From NCBI RefSeq assembly GCF_014201585.1, contig NZ_JACHES010000006.1, forward strand, positions 62,001-126,000: a stretch of DNA of 64,000 nt. The letters run 5' to 3'. Below are positions 38,682-49,424 of this stretch, piece after piece. The translations under genes were made by a program, and so were the position numbers. The notes below the pieces were generated by a model. It searched no databases. It was not told where the DNA came from and worked only from the letters and a program-made list of their open reading frames with translations. Source of the stretch: Anoxybacillus tengchongensis. Lineage in GTDB: Bacteria > Bacillota > Bacilli > Bacillales > Anoxybacillaceae. Position 1 is the first letter of the stretch. The number at the start of each line of letters is the position of its first letter.

Positions 38682-39747
38682 TTACCACCACTCCTTTATG
38701 TTCGTTTAGTTTCGGGGCTCGTGTACGTTTCGCAAAAAACTGCTCATCGTAACGGGTCGCTACTTCGATTTGGTCGTTGTCGATATGAATCATTTTTCGG
38801 TACGTATCGCTTGTAAACCACGTTTTCGCCTCATCGGTTTCTAATACCGGTGTTAAACAACAGTCGACTTGTCCAGAAAAAGCGATCCATTGTTGAAACG
38901 TTTTCGAACGAAACAACTGCTTTATTTCTAGAAAGAGAGGATTGTCGTCGCAAGCCGCTGATAGATGTCCTTCGTACCACTCTGGCTTTTTGACTGCATC
39001 GCAAAAATTGCGCCAAAAATGCACTTCAAGCGCCGCAAGCGCCACATATCGCCCGTCTTTCGTTTCATACAGATGATACGACACAACCGTCCCAGCTAAT
39101 ATCGGAATCCCATTTTTTTGTCCGGTATCGTGCTCGAATACAAAATGGTTCGTCATCATCGCAAGCAAGCCGTCAACAAGGGAAACGTCTATATAACGTC
39201 CTTTCCCAGTCCGTTCGCGCGCATATAACGCAGCGGTAATTTGTTCGACGACATGCATGCTCCCGATGAGATCAGCAAGCGTAATCGTCGGATGAATTGG
39301 GCGACCGTCCGCTTTCAGCTGGGCTAAAACGCCTGAAAGCGCCATGTAGTTTAAATCATGACTTCCAAACGATGCATACCGGCTATGTTGACCGTAACCA
39401 CTAATCGAACAATATACAAGTGATGGATTCATAATGGATACGTCTTCATAGCCGAGCCCAAGCTTTTTCATAACACCGGGGCGAAAACTTTCGATAACGA
39501 CGTCCGCTTGGCGGATGAGCTGTTGCGCCGTTTGAACATCTGTTGCGTTTTTCAAATTTAACGCTATGCTTTTTTTATTTTTATTGTTCGCGTCAAACAG
39601 GCAGTCAGCAGCAAGCCCCCGCATCCGTTCGCCTGTTTTTGGCTCGATTTTGATTACTTCCACACCTAAATCGGCTAAGCGAAGGCTCGCAAACGGGCCG
39701 GGGAGATAGTGGGAAAAATCAATCACTTTGATTCCATCCAGCAACAA
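38644..39747 (-). CDS. CaiB/BaiF family CoA-transferase
   Basis: 367 residues of family III CoA-transferases. KVIDFSHYLPGPFASLRLADLG at the N-terminus and VIKIEPKTGERMR are typical. The catalytic Asp lies in SFGSHDLNYMALSGVL (about 131), with further GKGRYIDVSLVDGLLAMM. It swaps CoA between acids, or isomerises 2-methylacyl-CoA if AMACR-like. The start is probably TTG at 39747 after GGGGGGA. The C-terminus reads into the next gene for 38 bases. The substrate is unknown. Confidence 0.87.
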   Translation of the reverse strand: MLLDGIKVIDFSHYLPGPFASLRLADLGVEVIKIEPKTGERMRGLAADCLFDANNKNKKSIALNLKNATDVQTAQQLIRQADVVIESFRPGVMKKLGLGYEDVSIMNPSLVYCSISGYGQHSRYASFGSHDLNYMALSGVLAQLKADGRPIHPTITLADLIGSMHVVEQITAALYARERTGKGRYIDVSLVDGLLAMMTNHFVFEHDTGQKNGIPILAGTVVSYHLYETKDGRYVALAALEVHFWRNFCDAVKKPEWYEGHLSAACDDNPLFLEIKQLFRSKTFQQWIAFSGQVDCCLTPVLETDEAKTWFTSDTYRKMIHIDNDQIEVATRYDEQFFAKRTRAPKLNEHKGVVVNDEHSIKYCDNA

Positions 39748-39755
39748 AATCCCCC

Positions 39756-40898
39756 CTACAATCCAAGATGTTTGGCAATGATCATTTTCATTACTTCATT
39801 CGTGCCTGCATAAATAGCGCTAACCGGAATGTCGCGATAACGTCTAGCCATTTCGTATTCTTCCATATAGCCATAGCCTCCATGAAGCTGCATTCCTTCC
39901 GAAGCGACACGCTTTGTCATTTCCGTAATCCACCATTTCGCCATCGATACGTTGGCCACAACGTCTTTCCCCGCGATATGTTGTTCGATAACATCATCAA
40001 GAAACGCGCGCCCTAATGCAATTTCCGTCGCCATTTCCGCGAGCCGGAATTGGACGGTTTGAAATTGGCTAATCGTTTTTCCAAACGCTGTACGCTCTTT
40101 CACATATCGTTTCGTTAAGTCAAACATCACTTCTGCTGCTGTTTGGGCAGCGATGGCGACGATAAGCCGCTCTTGTTGTAATTTTTCCATTAAATAGTAA
40201 AAACCTTTTCCTTCTTCGCCGAGCAAGTTTTCTGCCGGAACTTTCGCGTCGCTAAAAAATAACTCGGCTGTATCTTGAGCATGTAAGCCGACTTTTTCTA
40301 GCTTCCGGCCACGTGTAAATCCCGGTGTTTCTCGTTCGACGACAAGGAGACTCATGCCTTTATGCGGCGGATTAGCCTGCGGATTTGTTTTGCAGACGAC
40401 GATGACTAAATCCGCATGAATGCCGTTTGTAATAAACGTTTTTTGTCCGTTGACGATATAATGGTCGCCATGTTTCACTGCTGTTGTTGCAATACTTGCT
40501 AAATCAGAACCTGCACCTGGTTCGGTCATCGCAATGGCGGTGACAAGCTCCCCAGACACGCATTTTGGCAACCATTTTTTCTTTTGCTCATCTGTTCCGT
40601 ACGACGCGATGTACGGAACAACGATATCGTTATGCAAGCCGATGCCGACAAGGCTTGACCCTACTTTCTCTAACTCTTCATTAATGACGACCGAATAACC
40701 GAAATCGGCACCAAATCCACCGTATGTTTCGTCTACCCACGGACAAAGGAAGCCGTTCTCTCCCATTTTCCGCCAAAACTCCCGTGGAATGATTCCTTGT
40801 TTTTCCCATTCGGTATAAAACGGATACGCTTCTTTTTGTAAAAATTTACGGAACGCTTCACGAAATATATGATGTTCTTCCTGTAAATATGTTGCCAT
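39756..40898 (-). CDS. Acyl-CoA dehydrogenase
   Basis: 380 residues, the standard homotetramer subunit. AIAMTEPGAGSDLASI (about 126-141) binds FAD, FITNGIHADLVIV follows, and the C-terminal region has GGYGYMEEYEMARRYRDIPVSAIYAGTNEV, with the catalytic Glu expected in IYAGTNE. It introduces the 2,3-double bond of beta-oxidation and passes electrons to ETF. It sits in a compact operon of acyl-CoA genes; no enoyl-CoA hydratase is present in this cluster. Confidence 0.94.
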   Translation of the reverse strand: MATYLQEEHHIFREAFRKFLQKEAYPFYTEWEKQGIIPREFWRKMGENGFLCPWVDETYGGFGADFGYSVVINEELEKVGSSLVGIGLHNDIVVPYIASYGTDEQKKKWLPKCVSGELVTAIAMTEPGAGSDLASIATTAVKHGDHYIVNGQKTFITNGIHADLVIVVCKTNPQANPPHKGMSLLVVERETPGFTRGRKLEKVGLHAQDTAELFFSDAKVPAENLLGEEGKGFYYLMEKLQQERLIVAIAAQTAAEVMFDLTKRYVKERTAFGKTISQFQTVQFRLAEMATEIALGRAFLDDVIEQHIAGKDVVANVSMAKWWITEMTKRVASEGMQLHGGYGYMEEYEMARRYRDIPVSAIYAGTNEVMKMIIAKHLGL

Positions 40899-40910
40899 GC
40901 TGTCACCACC

Positions 40911-42470
40911 CTATGATTGCGTCATTTTCTTCATTTGTTCGCGCAATAAAAACTTTTGAATTTTTCCGCTCGCATTGCGTGGTAGTGCATCGACGAAATA
41001 ATAGGCGCGCGGTCGTTTGTATGGCGCGAGTTTGTCGCTTTGTTTGCAAAACACCTCTAATTGTTCCGCAGTAAGCGATTCGTCTTTTTTCACAACAAAC
41101 GCAATGACTTTTTCTCCCCATAGCGCATCCGGTTCACCAAGTACCGCGACATCAAGCACTCCTTCATGTTCATAAAGTACGTCCTCTACTTCGCGCGGAT
41201 AGACGTTTTCACCGCCGCTAATAATCATGTCATCGACGCGATCCGCAACGTATAAATACCCATCTTCATCCATATAGCCTAAATCGCCGGAATGATACCA
41301 ACCTTTATACATCGCTTTTTCCGTCGCATCTTCACGGTTGTAGTAGCCAACCATCATGCACGGGCCTTTGACAATAATTTCGCCGACTTGTCCTGGCGGC
41401 AAAATGTCATCCGGGTCAGACGGTCCATCTTCGCGCGGTTTAACGATGCGAATTTCATGATTTAAGCACACGCGCCCGGCAGACCCCGCTTTCGTTAATT
41501 GCTCATCTTCGTATAAGAAAGTCACCGCCGGCCCCATTTCCGTCATGCCGTACGCTTGAATTAAGTCAATGCCTAACCGTTCTTTGCATTCTTTCACAAG
41601 CACTGGCGCCATCGGAGCAGCTCCGTATAACCCGATGCGAAGCGACGATAAATCATAATCGGACAATTTCTCTTGCAACAGCATATTCCACATCGTCGGT
41701 GCAGCAAATAATATAGTAATTTGCTCTTGCTCGATGACGCTTAACACTTGTTTCGGGTCAAAATGGTGGACGATGACGTTTGTTGCGCCAGCGTGAACAC
41801 GCGGAAGGAAACAACAATGCAATTCTGCGCAATGAAACATCGGTGCGGTGACAAGTCCCCGCTCTGTTTCGCGAATACGCATAACAGAATTGCAAATCAA
41901 GCTTTGTTCGACCATGTCGCGATGTCGATGCATCACTCCTTTTGGTCGCCCTGTCGTTCCGCTTGTGTACATAATCGCATACAAGTCATGTTCAAAAACA
42001 TCGATGGCTGGAAGTTCGCTATTTGCGCGTTGGATTTGTTCATGATAGGAAACTGCATATGCTGGTGCTTGCCCATCAATGACCCAAAAAGAAATATGTG
42101 GAAATTCATGATGAATGGCTGCGATTTGTGGCTCAACGGCTTGTTCAAATAGCACGATTTTTGGAGTGGCATCAGCTAAAATGTAAGCGATTTCTTGTGA
42201 GCGTAAACGAAAGTTGATCGGGTTGAAGACAGCCCCGATTTTCGCGCACGCAAAAAAAGCAGTCGCCAGTTCTGCCGTATTAAATAACACGGTCGATACG
42301 CGATCTCCTTTTCGGACTCCCGCTTCTAAGAAAGCGTTTGCAAGTTGGTCCACTTCTTTTTCCCATGCTTCGTACGTATAACGAAGCCCTGTACGAACAT
42401 CAACAAGCGCCTCTTTTTTTGGGAATTTCCTTACAGACTGTGAAAATAGTTCTCCAATTGTAATATACAA
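40911..42470 (-). CDS. Acyl-CoA synthetase, AMP-forming
   Basis: 519 residues, a second ANL-family ligase in the cluster. The P-loop is IMYTSGTTGRPKGVMHRH (about 166-183), then QAYGMTEMGPAVTF, HSGDLGYMDEDGYLYVADRVDDMI and the catalytic Lys in ASGKIQKFLLREQ. It resembles FadD3/long-chain ligases. The start appears to be TTG at 42470, with GGAGG about eight bases upstream. As the promoter-proximal gene it probably heads the operon running to the thiolase. Confidence 0.92.
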   Translation of the reverse strand: MYITIGELFSQSVRKFPKKEALVDVRTGLRYTYEAWEKEVDQLANAFLEAGVRKGDRVSTVLFNTAELATAFFACAKIGAVFNPINFRLRSQEIAYILADATPKIVLFEQAVEPQIAAIHHEFPHISFWVIDGQAPAYAVSYHEQIQRANSELPAIDVFEHDLYAIMYTSGTTGRPKGVMHRHRDMVEQSLICNSVMRIRETERGLVTAPMFHCAELHCCFLPRVHAGATNVIVHHFDPKQVLSVIEQEQITILFAAPTMWNMLLQEKLSDYDLSSLRIGLYGAAPMAPVLVKECKERLGIDLIQAYGMTEMGPAVTFLYEDEQLTKAGSAGRVCLNHEIRIVKPREDGPSDPDDILPPGQVGEIIVKGPCMMVGYYNREDATEKAMYKGWYHSGDLGYMDEDGYLYVADRVDDMIISGGENVYPREVEDVLYEHEGVLDVAVLGEPDALWGEKVIAFVVKKDESLTAEQLEVFCKQSDKLAPYKRPRAYYFVDALPRNASGKIQKFLLREQMKKMTQS

Positions 42471-42490
42471 AATAACCCCTCCTCAACTTT

Positions 42491-42504
42491 TTATATTAAT
42501 ATAA
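42491..42504. promoter_or_regulatory. 14-bp palindrome upstream of the acyl-CoA cluster
   Basis: TTATATTAATATAA is a perfect palindrome located 21 bases before the TTG start of the first gene. It overlaps where a -10 region would be, so it may be an operator or simply an A+T-rich promoter. It does not match the TGAATGA-type FadR site of B. subtilis. Confidence 0.35.
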
Positions 42505-42567
42505 GTAATATTTTTTATTTTCAGATTATATTCTACAAAATAAAAAAGAAACCCTTCTTTCTTACAT

Positions 42568-42596
42568 AAAAAATAAGGAAGGTCTCCCTTCCCTAT
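42568..42596 (-). terminator. Terminator of spoVK
   Basis: On the minus strand GGAAGG and CCTTCC form a short stem with loop GAGA, followed by TTATTTTTTA. Confidence 0.7.
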
Positions 42597-43526
42597 TTAT
42601 TCAACAACTAAATCGCGTTCTCTTATAATCATCAATTCTTTTTTATCATAACGCCCTTCATGCAACAGGCGCACTGCTTGTTTCCGAATTGCTTTTTCAA
42701 TCAAATTTCGAATGTAACGACCGTTACTAAACTTTCTTTGATACCCCCCAGTTAACAGCTGTTCAATATGTTCACGTAGCTTTCGTTCTGCTTCGGAAGT
42801 AAGCTCATATTCTCTCATGTGAAGCATTTGTTTTGCGATTTGTACAAGTTCCTCTGTTGTGTAATCAGGAAATTCGAGCATTAACGGAAAACGTGACGGC
42901 AATCCTGGGTTTAACGATAAAAAATAATCCATCTCAGCCGGATATCCGGCTAAAATTACGACTAAATCGTCAGAAAAATCTTCAATTCCTTTTACTAATG
43001 TATCGATGGCTTCTTTTCCAAAATCTTTTTCTCCTCCGCGTGCAAGTGAGTAAGCTTCATCAATAAATAAAATGCCTCCGCGTGCTTTTTTAATTAAATC
43101 GCGCGTTTTATTCGCTGTATGACCGATGTATTCACCGACTAAATCAGCACGTTCTGCTTCAATAAAGTGTCCTTTGGATAAAACGTTCATTTCTAAAAAC
43201 AACTTTCCAAGAATGCGAGCAACTGTCGTTTTTCCTGTACCTGGGTTCCCTTTAAAAATCATATGAAGCGATTGTTTATTTCCTTTCAATCCGTTCACTT
43301 GACGTGCTTTATTAATATATAGCCAAGCATAAATTTCCTTAATTAATTTTTTCACTTCACTCAGTCCAACTAATTCATCTAGCTCTTTTTGAATTTCTTT
43401 CAGCACCGCATGTTGATGATAATCAATTCGATTAGGTGCTTCTTCTTTTGGCAAATAATTGACGTTTTTTGCGTTAAGCACAATATTAATTTGACTTTTC
43501 GTTTGCTTCATCGTCAACTCTGACAA
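42597..43526 (-). CDS. spoVK: Stage V sporulation AAA+ ATPase SpoVK
   Basis: 309 residues, a CbxX/CfqX-type AAA+ ATPase. Walker A is FKGNPGTGKTTVARI (about 89-103), Walker B is GILFIDEAYSLARGG (about 150-164), and DELVGLSEVKKLIKEIYAWL precedes the core. In B. subtilis SpoVK is needed late in sporulation. The start is probably TTG at 43526 with GAGAGGTGA upstream; an ATG five codons further is possible. It is separated from hflX by the inserted cluster. Confidence 0.93.
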   Translation of the reverse strand: MSELTMKQTKSQINIVLNAKNVNYLPKEEAPNRIDYHQHAVLKEIQKELDELVGLSEVKKLIKEIYAWLYINKARQVNGLKGNKQSLHMIFKGNPGTGKTTVARILGKLFLEMNVLSKGHFIEAERADLVGEYIGHTANKTRDLIKKARGGILFIDEAYSLARGGEKDFGKEAIDTLVKGIEDFSDDLVVILAGYPAEMDYFLSLNPGLPSRFPLMLEFPDYTTEELVQIAKQMLHMREYELTSEAERKLREHIEQLLTGGYQRKFSNGRYIRNLIEKAIRKQAVRLLHEGRYDKKELMIIRERDLVVE

Positions 43527-43607
43527 GGCGACGTCACCTCTCCTTCATCGTTGCTTCTTTTATCAATATACGCTGTTGTTGCCTATTTCGTGACAAATGC
43601 CTAATGA

Positions 43608-43640
43608 AAAAAATCGCCCACCGATATGGTGAGCGATTTG
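43608..43640 (-). terminator. Terminator of the miaA-hfq unit
   Basis: On the minus strand ATCGCTCACC and GGTGGGCGAT form a 10-bp stem with one wobble, followed by a run of seven T. Confidence 0.85.
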
Positions 43641-43642
43641 GG

Positions 43643-43867
43643 TTACTCGATCTCGATTTTCACATTTTTTTGTGGTGCAAATGTGGAAATCGCATGTTTA
43701 TAAATTAGTTGTTGTCTTCCGTCCACTTCTAATAACACTGTAAAATTGTCAAATCCTTTCACTAATCCACGCAATTGAAATCCATTCAGTAAAAATACAG
43801 TAACCGTCGTTTCTTCCTTCCGCAATTGATTTAAAAACTGATCTTGAATGTTTATTGTGTTTTTCAT
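43643..43867 (-). CDS. hfq: RNA chaperone Hfq
   Basis: 74 residues. Sm1 contains [35 protein letters not shown], and Sm2 is [10 protein letters not shown] (about 56-65). It forms a hexameric ring that binds A-rich and small RNAs. It directly follows miaA, as in B. subtilis and E. coli. GAGGAGG precedes the ATG. Confidence 0.96.
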   Translation of the reverse strand: MKNTINIQDQFLNQLRKEETTVTVFLLNGFQLRGLVKGFDNFTVLLEVDGRQQLIYKHAISTFAPQKNVKIEIE

Positions 43868-43902
43868 TACGTCGTCCTCCTCTTTTTCTCTCTACATTAC
43901 GT

Positions 43903-44838
43903 CTATATATTCGCTTGAAAGTGAAACTTTCCTTCTATGTAGTGCAAAATTTCATTGACTCGCATCTCAAACATTGTGTCATCCGTCATGTCAAACCACC
44001 GAACAGGCATTTGGTTACGGAACCATGTAAGTTGGCGCTTCGCGTAGCGACGGGAGTTTTGTTTCAACTGTTCGATCGCTTCTTCAAGCGTAATTTTTCC
44101 ATCTAAGTGTGCATAGAGCTCTTTATAACCGATGGCTTGAATGGCTTGACAGTCGTGTAAACCTTGATCATACAATCGCTTCACTTCTTCAATCAATCCT
44201 TGAGCAATCATTTCATCTACTCGCCGATTAATACGTTCATATAGTTTTTCTCGTTCCATTGCCAACCCAATGAGCGCAACATTGTAAACAAGTTGTCGTT
44301 TTTGTTCTTTTAGCCATTCTGTCATTGTTTTCCCTGTGCAATGGTAAATTTCTAACGCACGTATGACACGGCGAACATTATTCGGATGGATACGTTCCGC
44401 ACTTAAAGAATCTATACGTTTCAGTTGTTCATACAGCTCATCAGACGAATATCGCTCGAGCGACTGACGATACAAGTTGTTGGAAGGTGCATCTGAAAAT
44501 TGATAATCATAAATAACAGATTGAATATATAGCCCTGTACCACCAACGATGATTGGAAGCTTTCCTCGTCTCGTAATATCTGTAATAAGTGAGCGAGCAA
44601 GCGTCTGAAACTCTGCAACAGAAAAAGATTCATGTGGCTCTTTTATATCTAGTAAATGGTGTGGGATGCCTTCCATTTCTTCTTGACGAATTTTAGCCGT
44701 CCCGATATCTAGTCCTCTGTATACTTGCATGGAGTCTCCATTGATAATTTCTCCGTTTAAACGTTTGGCTAACTCTACGCTCATTTTCGTTTTCCCCACA
44801 GCCGTTGGACCAATTAACACAACGACTTTCTCTCCCAT
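43903..44838 (-). CDS. miaA: tRNA dimethylallyltransferase
   Basis: 311 residues. The P-loop is IGPTAVGKTKMSVELA (about 8-23), with DSMQVYRGLDIGTAKI and IVGGTGLYIQSVIYDY following. It adds a dimethylallyl group to A37 of tRNAs reading UNN codons. MiaB, encoded in the same region, then adds the methylthio group. ATG at 44838 has only a weak ribosome site. It is followed at 35 bases by hfq. Confidence 0.95.
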   Translation of the reverse strand: MGEKVVVLIGPTAVGKTKMSVELAKRLNGEIINGDSMQVYRGLDIGTAKIRQEEMEGIPHHLLDIKEPHESFSVAEFQTLARSLITDITRRGKLPIIVGGTGLYIQSVIYDYQFSDAPSNNLYRQSLERYSSDELYEQLKRIDSLSAERIHPNNVRRVIRALEIYHCTGKTMTEWLKEQKRQLVYNVALIGLAMEREKLYERINRRVDEMIAQGLIEEVKRLYDQGLHDCQAIQAIGYKELYAHLDGKITLEEAIEQLKQNSRRYAKRQLTWFRNQMPVRWFDMTDDTMFEMRVNEILHYIEGKFHFQANI

Positions 44839-44954
44839 ACAATACCACTACTTTCCACTCTAATTCACATTTATTTATTATAGACAAACCTTGTGCATTT
44901 TATCATCTCATTTTGAAAAATTTCATTCGAAAGCGGACGAAACATATTCGGTTT

Positions 44955-46757
44955 CTACATGACGCGTTTAAACATTTTTTCTAGCTCATAAGTAGAAAAA
45001 TGAATAATAATAGGCCGACCGTGCGGACATGTAAATGGATCGCTCGTTTTACGCAACGATTCAAGCAACGCAAATATTTCATCGTTGCGCAAAAACTGAT
45101 TCGCCTTAATGGATTGTTTACAACTCATCATAATGGCCGCTTTTTCTCGGAGTTGCTTAATGTCTACTTTTTTCATCACTAACACTTGCTTGATCATTTC
45201 CTCAATGATTGTTGCTTCTTCCCCTTTTGGAAACCATTGAGGATGAGAACGAACAATAAAACTGTTATGACCAAACGGCTCTAAAAATACGCCACACGCA
45301 GCTAATTGATCGCGATAACTGTCAATAAGCAAATATTCACTTGATGAATAAGTAAACGTCAACGGGATAAGCAACGGTTGTAACTCATTTGTGACCATTA
45401 CTAATTTTTCGCGAAAATATTCATATTTGATTCGCTCTTGTGCAGCATGTTGATCAATAATATACAGCCCATTTTCATTTTGAGCTAAAATATACGTCCC
45501 GTGCATTTGTCCAATCGGATATAGCGGTGGAATACGCTCTTGATCTATTTCTTCTAGGTTCTCCACATTAGGTGACTCCGTATCCATATCACTAGCACGT
45601 TCTTCGCTTTTCTCTAATACGATTTGTTGTTCTGCTTTCTTTTCTGGCTCACAAGATGAGATCGTTCGCGGTGGAACAATGTTCGATTCCTTCACGATAT
45701 GTTCAAACGAAAACGTTTGTTGTTCTGTTCTCGGCTTTTCCACTCGTGGTATGGTTACTTCGGGAATGAGCGTCTGTTTTTGAAACGCTTGGCGAATCGT
45801 TTGTTGGACAAGCTCATTTAACTCGGATTCTTTACTAAAGCGCACTTCCAACTTTGCTGGATGAACGTTTACATCTACAAGAAGTGGATCCATAACAATA
45901 TTTAAAAATGCAATTGGATGCCGTCCAATTGGAAGAAGCGTATGATACCCTTCTTCAATCGCTTTATATAACGAATAGTTTTTAATATATCGTCCATTTA
46001 CGATCGTCGTTATATAGTTCCGGGACGCGCGCGTCACCTCAGGTAAAGCGACATAACCGTCAATCGTAAAATCAAGAGTCTCTGCATGAATAGCAATCAT
46101 TTTTTTTGCAGTATCAAATCCGTAAATTGCAGCTAACACTTGCCGTACATCCCCATTTCCGTTCGTATAAAACAGTTGTTTTCCGTTATGTGTTAATCGA
46201 AATGAAATATGCGGATGTGCAAGCGCTAGACGATTCATGACATCAACCACATGACCAAGCTCCGTATGAATGGTTTTCATATATTTTAGACGAGCTGGCG
46301 TATTGAAAAATAAATGGGAAACGGTCATATCTGTTCCTTTTCGACTGCTCGTCCGACCATGCTGCACAAGTTCTCCGCCTTTGAAAACAAGCCACGTTCC
46401 TGGTCCTTCACCGGTACTCGTCTTCAGCTCTAAATGCGAAACGGATGCAATACTAGGCAATGCCTCCCCTCGAAAGCCAAGCGTACGAATGCGAAACAAA
46501 TCTGTTTCTTCTTTAATTTTACTTGTTGCATGTCGTTCGAACGCTAAAAAACAGTCTTCCTCTTCTAACCCATCTCCGTTGTCAACCACGCGAATTTTTG
46601 CCAATCCCGCTTCTTCTAACTCGACTTCAATGATGGTGCTATGAGCATCAATCGCATTTTCAACAAGTTCCTTCACAACAGAAGCCGGGCGTTCCACAAC
46701 TTCCCCTGCTGCAATTTTATTCGCTAACGCGTCATCAAGTTTGCGAATTTTCCCCAC
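44955..46757 (-). CDS. mutL: DNA mismatch repair protein MutL
   Basis: 600 residues. The GHKL ATPase domain has [22 protein letters not shown] and [13 protein letters not shown] variable linker of about 70 residues follows, then a C-terminal endonuclease-type domain with [12 protein letters not shown] and [11 protein letters not shown] near the end. MutL couples MutS recognition to strand incision. The start is GTG at 46757 with AAGGAGG upstream. It lies 13 bases below mutS. Confidence 0.97.
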   Translation of the reverse strand: MGKIRKLDDALANKIAAGEVVERPASVVKELVENAIDAHSTIIEVELEEAGLAKIRVVDNGDGLEEEDCFLAFERHATSKIKEETDLFRIRTLGFRGEALPSIASVSHLELKTSTGEGPGTWLVFKGGELVQHGRTSSRKGTDMTVSHLFFNTPARLKYMKTIHTELGHVVDVMNRLALAHPHISFRLTHNGKQLFYTNGNGDVRQVLAAIYGFDTAKKMIAIHAETLDFTIDGYVALPEVTRASRNYITTIVNGRYIKNYSLYKAIEEGYHTLLPIGRHPIAFLNIVMDPLLVDVNVHPAKLEVRFSKESELNELVQQTIRQAFQKQTLIPEVTIPRVEKPRTEQQTFSFEHIVKESNIVPPRTISSCEPEKKAEQQIVLEKSEERASDMDTESPNVENLEEIDQERIPPLYPIGQMHGTYILAQNENGLYIIDQHAAQERIKYEYFREKLVMVTNELQPLLIPLTFTYSSSEYLLIDSYRDQLAACGVFLEPFGHNSFIVRSHPQWFPKGEEATIIEEMIKQVLVMKKVDIKQLREKAAIMMSCKQSIKANQFLRNDEIFALLESLRKTSDPFTCPHGRPIIIHFSTYELEKMFKRVM

Positions 46758-46770
46758 GTTTTTCCTCCTT

Positions 46771-49335
46771 TCACTTTAGTAGCTTTTGAATGTCATATAG
46801 TTTATTCATCGCTTCAAGCGGTGTCATATCAAGTAAATCGAGCGCCTGAATACGCTTAATCACTTCTTTCTCCTTTTTTGATATATCCGAACGCACTTTG
46901 TCATGTTGTTCTTCAAACATGCTTAATTGCTCAAACTTCTCTTTCTTGTCTTTTATGATCGGTGTCGAATTTGATTCAAATTCAAATAAAATTTGTTCAG
47001 CCCGTTGAATCAAATCTAACGGCAACTTAGCTAAGTGAGCTACATGAATGCCGTAACTTTTATCCGCTGGACCTTCTTTAATTTTATGCAAAAAGATTAA
47101 TTTACCATTTTCTTCTATAGCACTCACATGAACATTTTTTAGGCGTGGCAATCGTTGTTCGAGTGCCGTTAATTCGTGATAGTGAGTACTAAATAGCGTT
47201 TTGGCACCGATGCGATCATGAATATATTCGATCATAGCTTGGGCGAGCGCCATACCGTCATATGTGGATGTTCCACGACCAATTTCATCAAATAAAATAA
47301 GGCTATTTTGTGTCGCGTGAACGATCGCATGACGCGCTTCTAACATTTCAACCATAAACGTACTTTGACCTGCAACTAAATCGTCAGCCGCTCCAATGCG
47401 CGTAAATACTTGATCAAAGATCGGTAATATCGCTTCTTCCGCTGGAACAAAACAACCAATTTGTGCCATAATAGCTGTTAATGCAATTTGACGCATGTAC
47501 GTGCTTTTTCCAGACATATTCGGTCCTGTAATAAGCAGCATTTCTCGTTCAGCATCCATATAACAATCGTTTGGAACATAAATATTTGATCCTAATACTT
47601 TTTCAACAACAGGATGTCGCCCCTGTCGAACTACAAGACGACGATCGTGAGAAAACTGCGGTTTACAGTAATTATACTTTTCACTGACAGTAGCAAAACA
47701 TTGTAAAACATCTAATTGGCTTATGTTTTTTGCTAATTTTTGCAAACGAACAATATATTGTTTTACTTGTTCACGTATAGAAACAAACAATTCATATTCT
47801 AATTCTATGCTTTTTTCTTCTGCTTCTAAAATAAGTGCTTCTTTTTCTTTCAACTCTTTCGTCACAAAACGTTCGGCATTAGCTAGCGTTTGTTTACGTT
47901 CATACCGCCCTTCAGGTAATAAATGTAAATTTGCTTTTGTTACTTCGATATAATATCCAAACACTCGATTGTAACCAATCTTTAATGATTTAATTCCCGT
48001 TAATTCTCTCTCTTTCGCTTCTAACTGCGCAATCCATGTTTTCCCATTCCGACTAGCATCCCGAAATCGATCTAACGTTTCGTTGTAACCATCTTTAATG
48101 ATTCCACCCTCCTTCACAGAAAGCGGTGGATTTTCTTCAATTGCTTCTTCTAACAATTGAACAAGTTCTTCACAGGCATCTAACTGTTGTGCAAATGATT
48201 GAATGTGCTCATCACAAATTTGCATAAGAAGCGAGGAAATGAAAGGTACTTGTTTTAACGATTTTTTCAATTGAATTAAATCACGCGCGTTCACATTTCC
48301 AAATGCCACACGTCCAGCTAACCGCTCTAAATCATATACACTGCGAAGGTATTCACGTAATTCTTGTCTTTCAAAATAATGTATCAAAAATTGCTCCACG
48401 AAATGCAATCGCTGTTCGATTTTTTCACGATCTAATAGCGGACGATCAATCCATTGCTTAAGTAAACGCCCGCCCATAGCGGTCATTGTCTCATCAAGAA
48501 GCCAAAAAACAGAACCAACTTTTCCTTTTGTTCTCATCGTTTCCGTTAACTCTAAATTCCGTTTGGAGTACATATCAATTTTCATATGTGAATTAACTTC
48601 ATACAGCTCGACCGGCTGCAAATGCGTCAAATTTCGTTTCTGTGTTTTTACTAAGTAATTCAATAATCTTCCAAACGTCACGAGTAACTTTTCTTGTTTC
48701 AAATGTGAAACAACACGTTCACAAGCCGGTGGAATCATTGTTTCATCTTCACATGAAATCGTAAGAGCATATCGTTCTTGTAGCGATTTCCATTGTTCTT
48801 TAGACGTCGTCGCAACAACAATTTCTTTTGTGCCAATGGAATAAATTTCATTGAACACATCTTCAAACGAATGAAGAAGCGTGATACGGCTTTCCCCGGT
48901 TGTCAAATCTGTATACGCGAGTCCGTACGTACCATCTTCAAATGACGTCAATGAGGTTAAATAGTTGTTTGCTTTCTCTTCAAGCTGCTTCCCTTCCATA
49001 ACCGTTCCTGGTGTAATGAGTTGAACAACTTCTCGGCGCACTACCCCTTTCGCTGTTTTTGGATCTTCAACTTGCTCACAAATCGCAACTTTATAACCTT
49101 TCTCAATCAAACGTTCGATGTACATAGCAGCCGAATGATAAGGCACCCCGCACATCGGTACGCGTTCTTCTCCCCCACCATCTCGGCTTGTAAGCGTAAT
49201 TTCTAATTCTTGTGATGCTTTAATTGCATCTTCAAAAAACATTTCGTAAAAATCACCGAGGCGGAAAAATAAAAAAGCATCTTTATATTGTGACTTAATT
49301 GCTAAATATTGTTGAATCATCGGTGTATAAGCCAT
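46771..49335 (-). CDS. mutS: DNA mismatch recognition protein MutS
   Basis: 854 residues. Mismatch-contact motif [15 protein letters not shown] is near residues 23-37; Walker A is [18 protein letters not shown] (about 597-614) and Walker B is [15 protein letters not shown]. MutS finds mismatches and recruits MutL. ATG at 49335 is chosen for GGAGGAAAG upstream; the frame extension to 49404 is not supported. cotE-mutS-mutL is the B. subtilis order. Confidence 0.97.
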   Translation of the reverse strand: MAYTPMIQQYLAIKSQYKDAFLFFRLGDFYEMFFEDAIKASQELEITLTSRDGGGEERVPMCGVPYHSAAMYIERLIEKGYKVAICEQVEDPKTAKGVVRREVVQLITPGTVMEGKQLEEKANNYLTSLTSFEDGTYGLAYTDLTTGESRITLLHSFEDVFNEIYSIGTKEIVVATTSKEQWKSLQERYALTISCEDETMIPPACERVVSHLKQEKLLVTFGRLLNYLVKTQKRNLTHLQPVELYEVNSHMKIDMYSKRNLELTETMRTKGKVGSVFWLLDETMTAMGGRLLKQWIDRPLLDREKIEQRLHFVEQFLIHYFERQELREYLRSVYDLERLAGRVAFGNVNARDLIQLKKSLKQVPFISSLLMQICDEHIQSFAQQLDACEELVQLLEEAIEENPPLSVKEGGIIKDGYNETLDRFRDASRNGKTWIAQLEAKERELTGIKSLKIGYNRVFGYYIEVTKANLHLLPEGRYERKQTLANAERFVTKELKEKEALILEAEEKSIELEYELFVSIREQVKQYIVRLQKLAKNISQLDVLQCFATVSEKYNYCKPQFSHDRRLVVRQGRHPVVEKVLGSNIYVPNDCYMDAEREMLLITGPNMSGKSTYMRQIALTAIMAQIGCFVPAEEAILPIFDQVFTRIGAADDLVAGQSTFMVEMLEARHAIVHATQNSLILFDEIGRGTSTYDGMALAQAMIEYIHDRIGAKTLFSTHYHELTALEQRLPRLKNVHVSAIEENGKLIFLHKIKEGPADKSYGIHVAHLAKLPLDLIQRAEQILFEFESNSTPIIKDKKEKFEQLSMFEEQHDKVRSDISKKEKEVIKRIQALDLLDMTPLEAMNKLYDIQKLLK

Positions 49336-49383
49336 GATCTTTCCTCCAACATCCGAAATATTGACTTCAATTATTATAACAAA

Positions 49384-49424
49384 AATAAAAACTAGGAAGA
49401 ACAAACTTCCTAGTTTTTATTGCT
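49384..49424 (-). terminator. Terminator of cotE
   Basis: On the minus strand AAAACTAGGAAG and CTTCCTAGTTTT form a perfect 12-bp stem overlapping the stop codon, followed by TATTTTTG. Confidence 0.85.

Noticed and set aside
42471-42596. FadR-type operator upstream of the acyl-CoA cluster
   Set aside because: I looked for a TGAATGA...TCATTCA-like site and found none; only the A+T palindrome at 42491 is present.
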